Notes under the pieces: model-generated
Seen by the model: only the letters and a program-made list of their open reading frames with translations
Told to the model about the DNA's origin: nothing
Databases searched by the model: none
Translations under genes and position numbers: made by a program
Assembly (NCBI GenBank): GCA_934845495.1
Contig: CAKWRB010000018.1
Coordinates: forward strand, 1 to 14,208
DNA length: 14,208 nucleotides
Source of the DNA: an uncultured bacterium
GTDB lineage: Bacteria > Bacillota > Clostridia > Oscillospirales > Ruminococcaceae
Direction of reading: 5' to 3'
In this document: piece by piece, positions 13,058-14,208 of the stretch
Numbering within the stretch: the first letter of the stretch is position 1
Layout of the letters: the number at the start of each line of letters is the position of its first letter

Positions 13058-13759
13058 CTATCCCAGATAGGCCGAGCGGACGCTGGCATCGGTGAGCAGG
13101 CTGCTTCCCTCGCCCGAGCTGACGATCTTACCGGTGGACAGCACATAGCTGTAATCGGCAATTTCCAGCGCCTTGGCGGCATTCTGCTCCACCAGCAGCA
13201 CGGTGACACCGGTCTTGTTCACCTGGCGGATGATCGAGAAGATCTCGTCCACCAGAATGGGGGCCAGACCCATGGAGGGCTCGTCCAGCAGCAGCATCTT
13301 GGGGCGGGACATCAGCGCCCGGCCCATGGCCAGCATCTGCTGTTCACCACCGGACAGGGTGCCGGCTGCCTGGTGCAGCCGCTCCTTCAGCCGGGGAAAG
13401 CTCTGGAACACCATGTCCAGATCCTCCCGGATGCCAGCGGCATCCCGGCGGGTGTAGGCGCCCATCTCCAGGTTTTCCAGCACCGACATCTGTCCGAACA
13501 CCCGGCGGCCCTCCGGCACCTGTGCCAGGCCGCGCACCAGGATCTTGTTGGGGGAATGGCCGGTGATGTCCACCCCGTCCAGGGTGATCCGTCCGCTCTT
13601 GGGGCGCAGCAGACCCGAGATGGTCTGGAGAATGGTGGTCTTGCCGGCGCCGTTGGCCCCGATCAGGGTGCAGATCTCGCCGTCCCGCACCTCAAAGCTC
13701 ACGCCCTTGACCGCATGGATCTTATCATAATATACATTCAGTTCTTCCACTTTGAGCAT
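13058..13759 (-). CDS. livF: Branched-chain amino acid ABC transporter ATP-binding protein LivF (233 aa)
   Basis: One of two cytoplasmic ATPases driving a LivHM-type importer of branched-chain amino acids or related solutes. Walker A is GANGAGKT (34-41), the Q-loop glutamine is Q80 (AQVPEGRRVF), the signature is LSGGEQQ (135-141), Walker B is MLLLDE (155-160), and the switch region has VEQN (190-193) where most ABC ATPases have histidine, a LivF hallmark. Length is normal. Its start lies seven bases after the livG stop, and the GGGAGG ribosome site is embedded in the last livG codons, so the two are cotranscribed and probably coupled. Substrate is inferred; amide/urea transporters (UrtE) share this family. 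The binding protein and permeases would lie beyond the window edge. Confidence 0.92.
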   Translation of the reverse strand: MLKVEELNVYYDKIHAVKGVSFEVRDGEICTLIGANGAGKTTILQTISGLLRPKSGRITLDGVDITGHSPNKILVRGLAQVPEGRRVFGQMSVLENLEMGAYTRRDAAGIREDLDMVFQSFPRLKERLHQAAGTLSGGEQQMLAMGRALMSRPKMLLLDEPSMGLAPILVDEIFSIIRQVNKTGVTVLLVEQNAAKALEIADYSYVLSTGKIVSSGEGSSLLTDASVRSAYLG

Positions 13760-13766
13760 AGTGCGT

Positions 13767-14208
13767 TTAACCTCCCAGATAGGCTTCGATCACGCGGGGA
13801 TCGGCCCGCACCTCGTCCGGGGTGCCGTCGGCGATCACCTTGCCGTAATCCAGTACCACGATCCGCTCACAGATCCCCATGACCAGCGGCATATCGTGCT
13901 CGATGAGCAGGATGGAGATGCCAAACTTCTGCCGGATAAAGGCAATGGTCTCCATCAGCTCCCGGGTCTCGGTGTTGTTCATACCGGCTGCCGGCTCGTC
14001 CAGGCAGAGGAGCTTGGGGTTGGTGGCCAGCGCCCGGGCGATCTCCAGCTTGCGCTGCTGGCCGTAGGGCAGATTGCCTGCCCGCAGATCGGCCTTCTTG
14101 TCCAGGTCAAAGACTGCAAGCAGCTCCATGGCGCGGCTGTCAGCATCTTCCTCCTCCAGCCAGAAGCGCCGGGTTTTCAGCACCGATTCCAGCAGGTTGT
14201 AGTGCATA
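13767..14208 (-). CDS. livG: Branched-chain amino acid ABC transporter ATP-binding protein LivG, C-terminal part; gene runs off the window
   Basis: Partner ATPase of LivF. The visible 146 residues contain the signature-like NLPYGQQRKLEIARALA, Walker B LLCLDEP, the D-loop region AAGMNNTE typical of LivG, and the H-loop IEHDM. They end in the usual dimer-side tail (DYGKVIADGTPDEVRADPRVIEAYLGG in character). Walker A and the true start lie past the right edge; the leading ATG at 14207 is internal, in a segment (LLESVLKTRRFW) that corresponds to the middle of LivG proteins. It is upstream of livF in the same operon. Confidence 0.9.
   Translation of the reverse strand, partial: MHYNLLESVLKTRRFWLEEEDADSRAMELLAVFDLDKKADLRAGNLPYGQQRKLEIARALATNPKLLCLDEPAAGMNNTETRELMETIAFIRQKFGISILLIEHDMPLVMGICERIVVLDYGKVIADGTPDEVRADPRVIEAYLGG

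Overview
The window is a chromosomal stretch from an anaerobic, fermentative Gram-positive bacterium, most likely a gut clostridium of the Ruminococcaceae/Oscillospiraceae type. The signs are a GC-rich genome with clear Firmicutes signals (AGGAGG ribosome sites, TTGACA/TATAAT promoters at 17 bp spacing, many intrinsic terminators), the pairing of pyruvate formate-lyase with a homodimeric pyruvate:ferredoxin oxidoreductase, and SdpR/SdpI and Rae1 (YacP) homologues. The family placement is inference. I see no insertion sequence, prophage, CRISPR array or rRNA gene.

Layout. 1-529 (minus): 5' part of pyruvate formate-lyase (pflB), with a long leader rich in inverted repeats. 847-1893 (plus): an SdpR-type ArsR repressor and an SdpI-type membrane protein, overlapping by 4 bp, with a strong promoter, a palindromic operator candidate and a terminator. 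1933-3417 (plus): a PLP-dependent decarboxylase of the DAP/ornithine fold-III family, behind an unusual set of four GGTATAAT units in + - - + order. 3475-6182 (plus): the most interesting gene, a TetM/EF-G-like ribosomal GTPase joined in frame to a C-terminal YacP/Rae1-like NYN endoribonuclease domain. 6225-6742: tRNA-Gly(CCC) on plus and tRNA-Leu(UAA) on minus, each with its own promoter, and a cluster of terminators. 6777-10322 (minus): nifJ, pyruvate:ferredoxin oxidoreductase. 10584-12176 (plus): a DUF21/CBS/CorC-type membrane protein. 12205-12936 (plus): a two-TM YcxB-like protein. 13058-14208 (minus): livF and the C-terminal part of livG, the ATPases of a branched-chain amino acid (or related) ABC importer.

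How the parts fit. PflB and NifJ are the two usual anaerobic enzymes splitting pyruvate to acetyl-CoA, giving formate or reduced ferredoxin plus CO2. Most other genes are separate one- or two-gene units with their own promoters and terminators, so the window is mostly housekeeping sequence. The candidate new biology is the GTPase-nuclease fusion: one half resembles factors that enter the ribosomal A site (TetM/EF-G), the other resembles Rae1, which cuts mRNA in the ribosomal A site. A single protein could therefore recognise a ribosome state and cut its mRNA. This function is inferred from domain content only.
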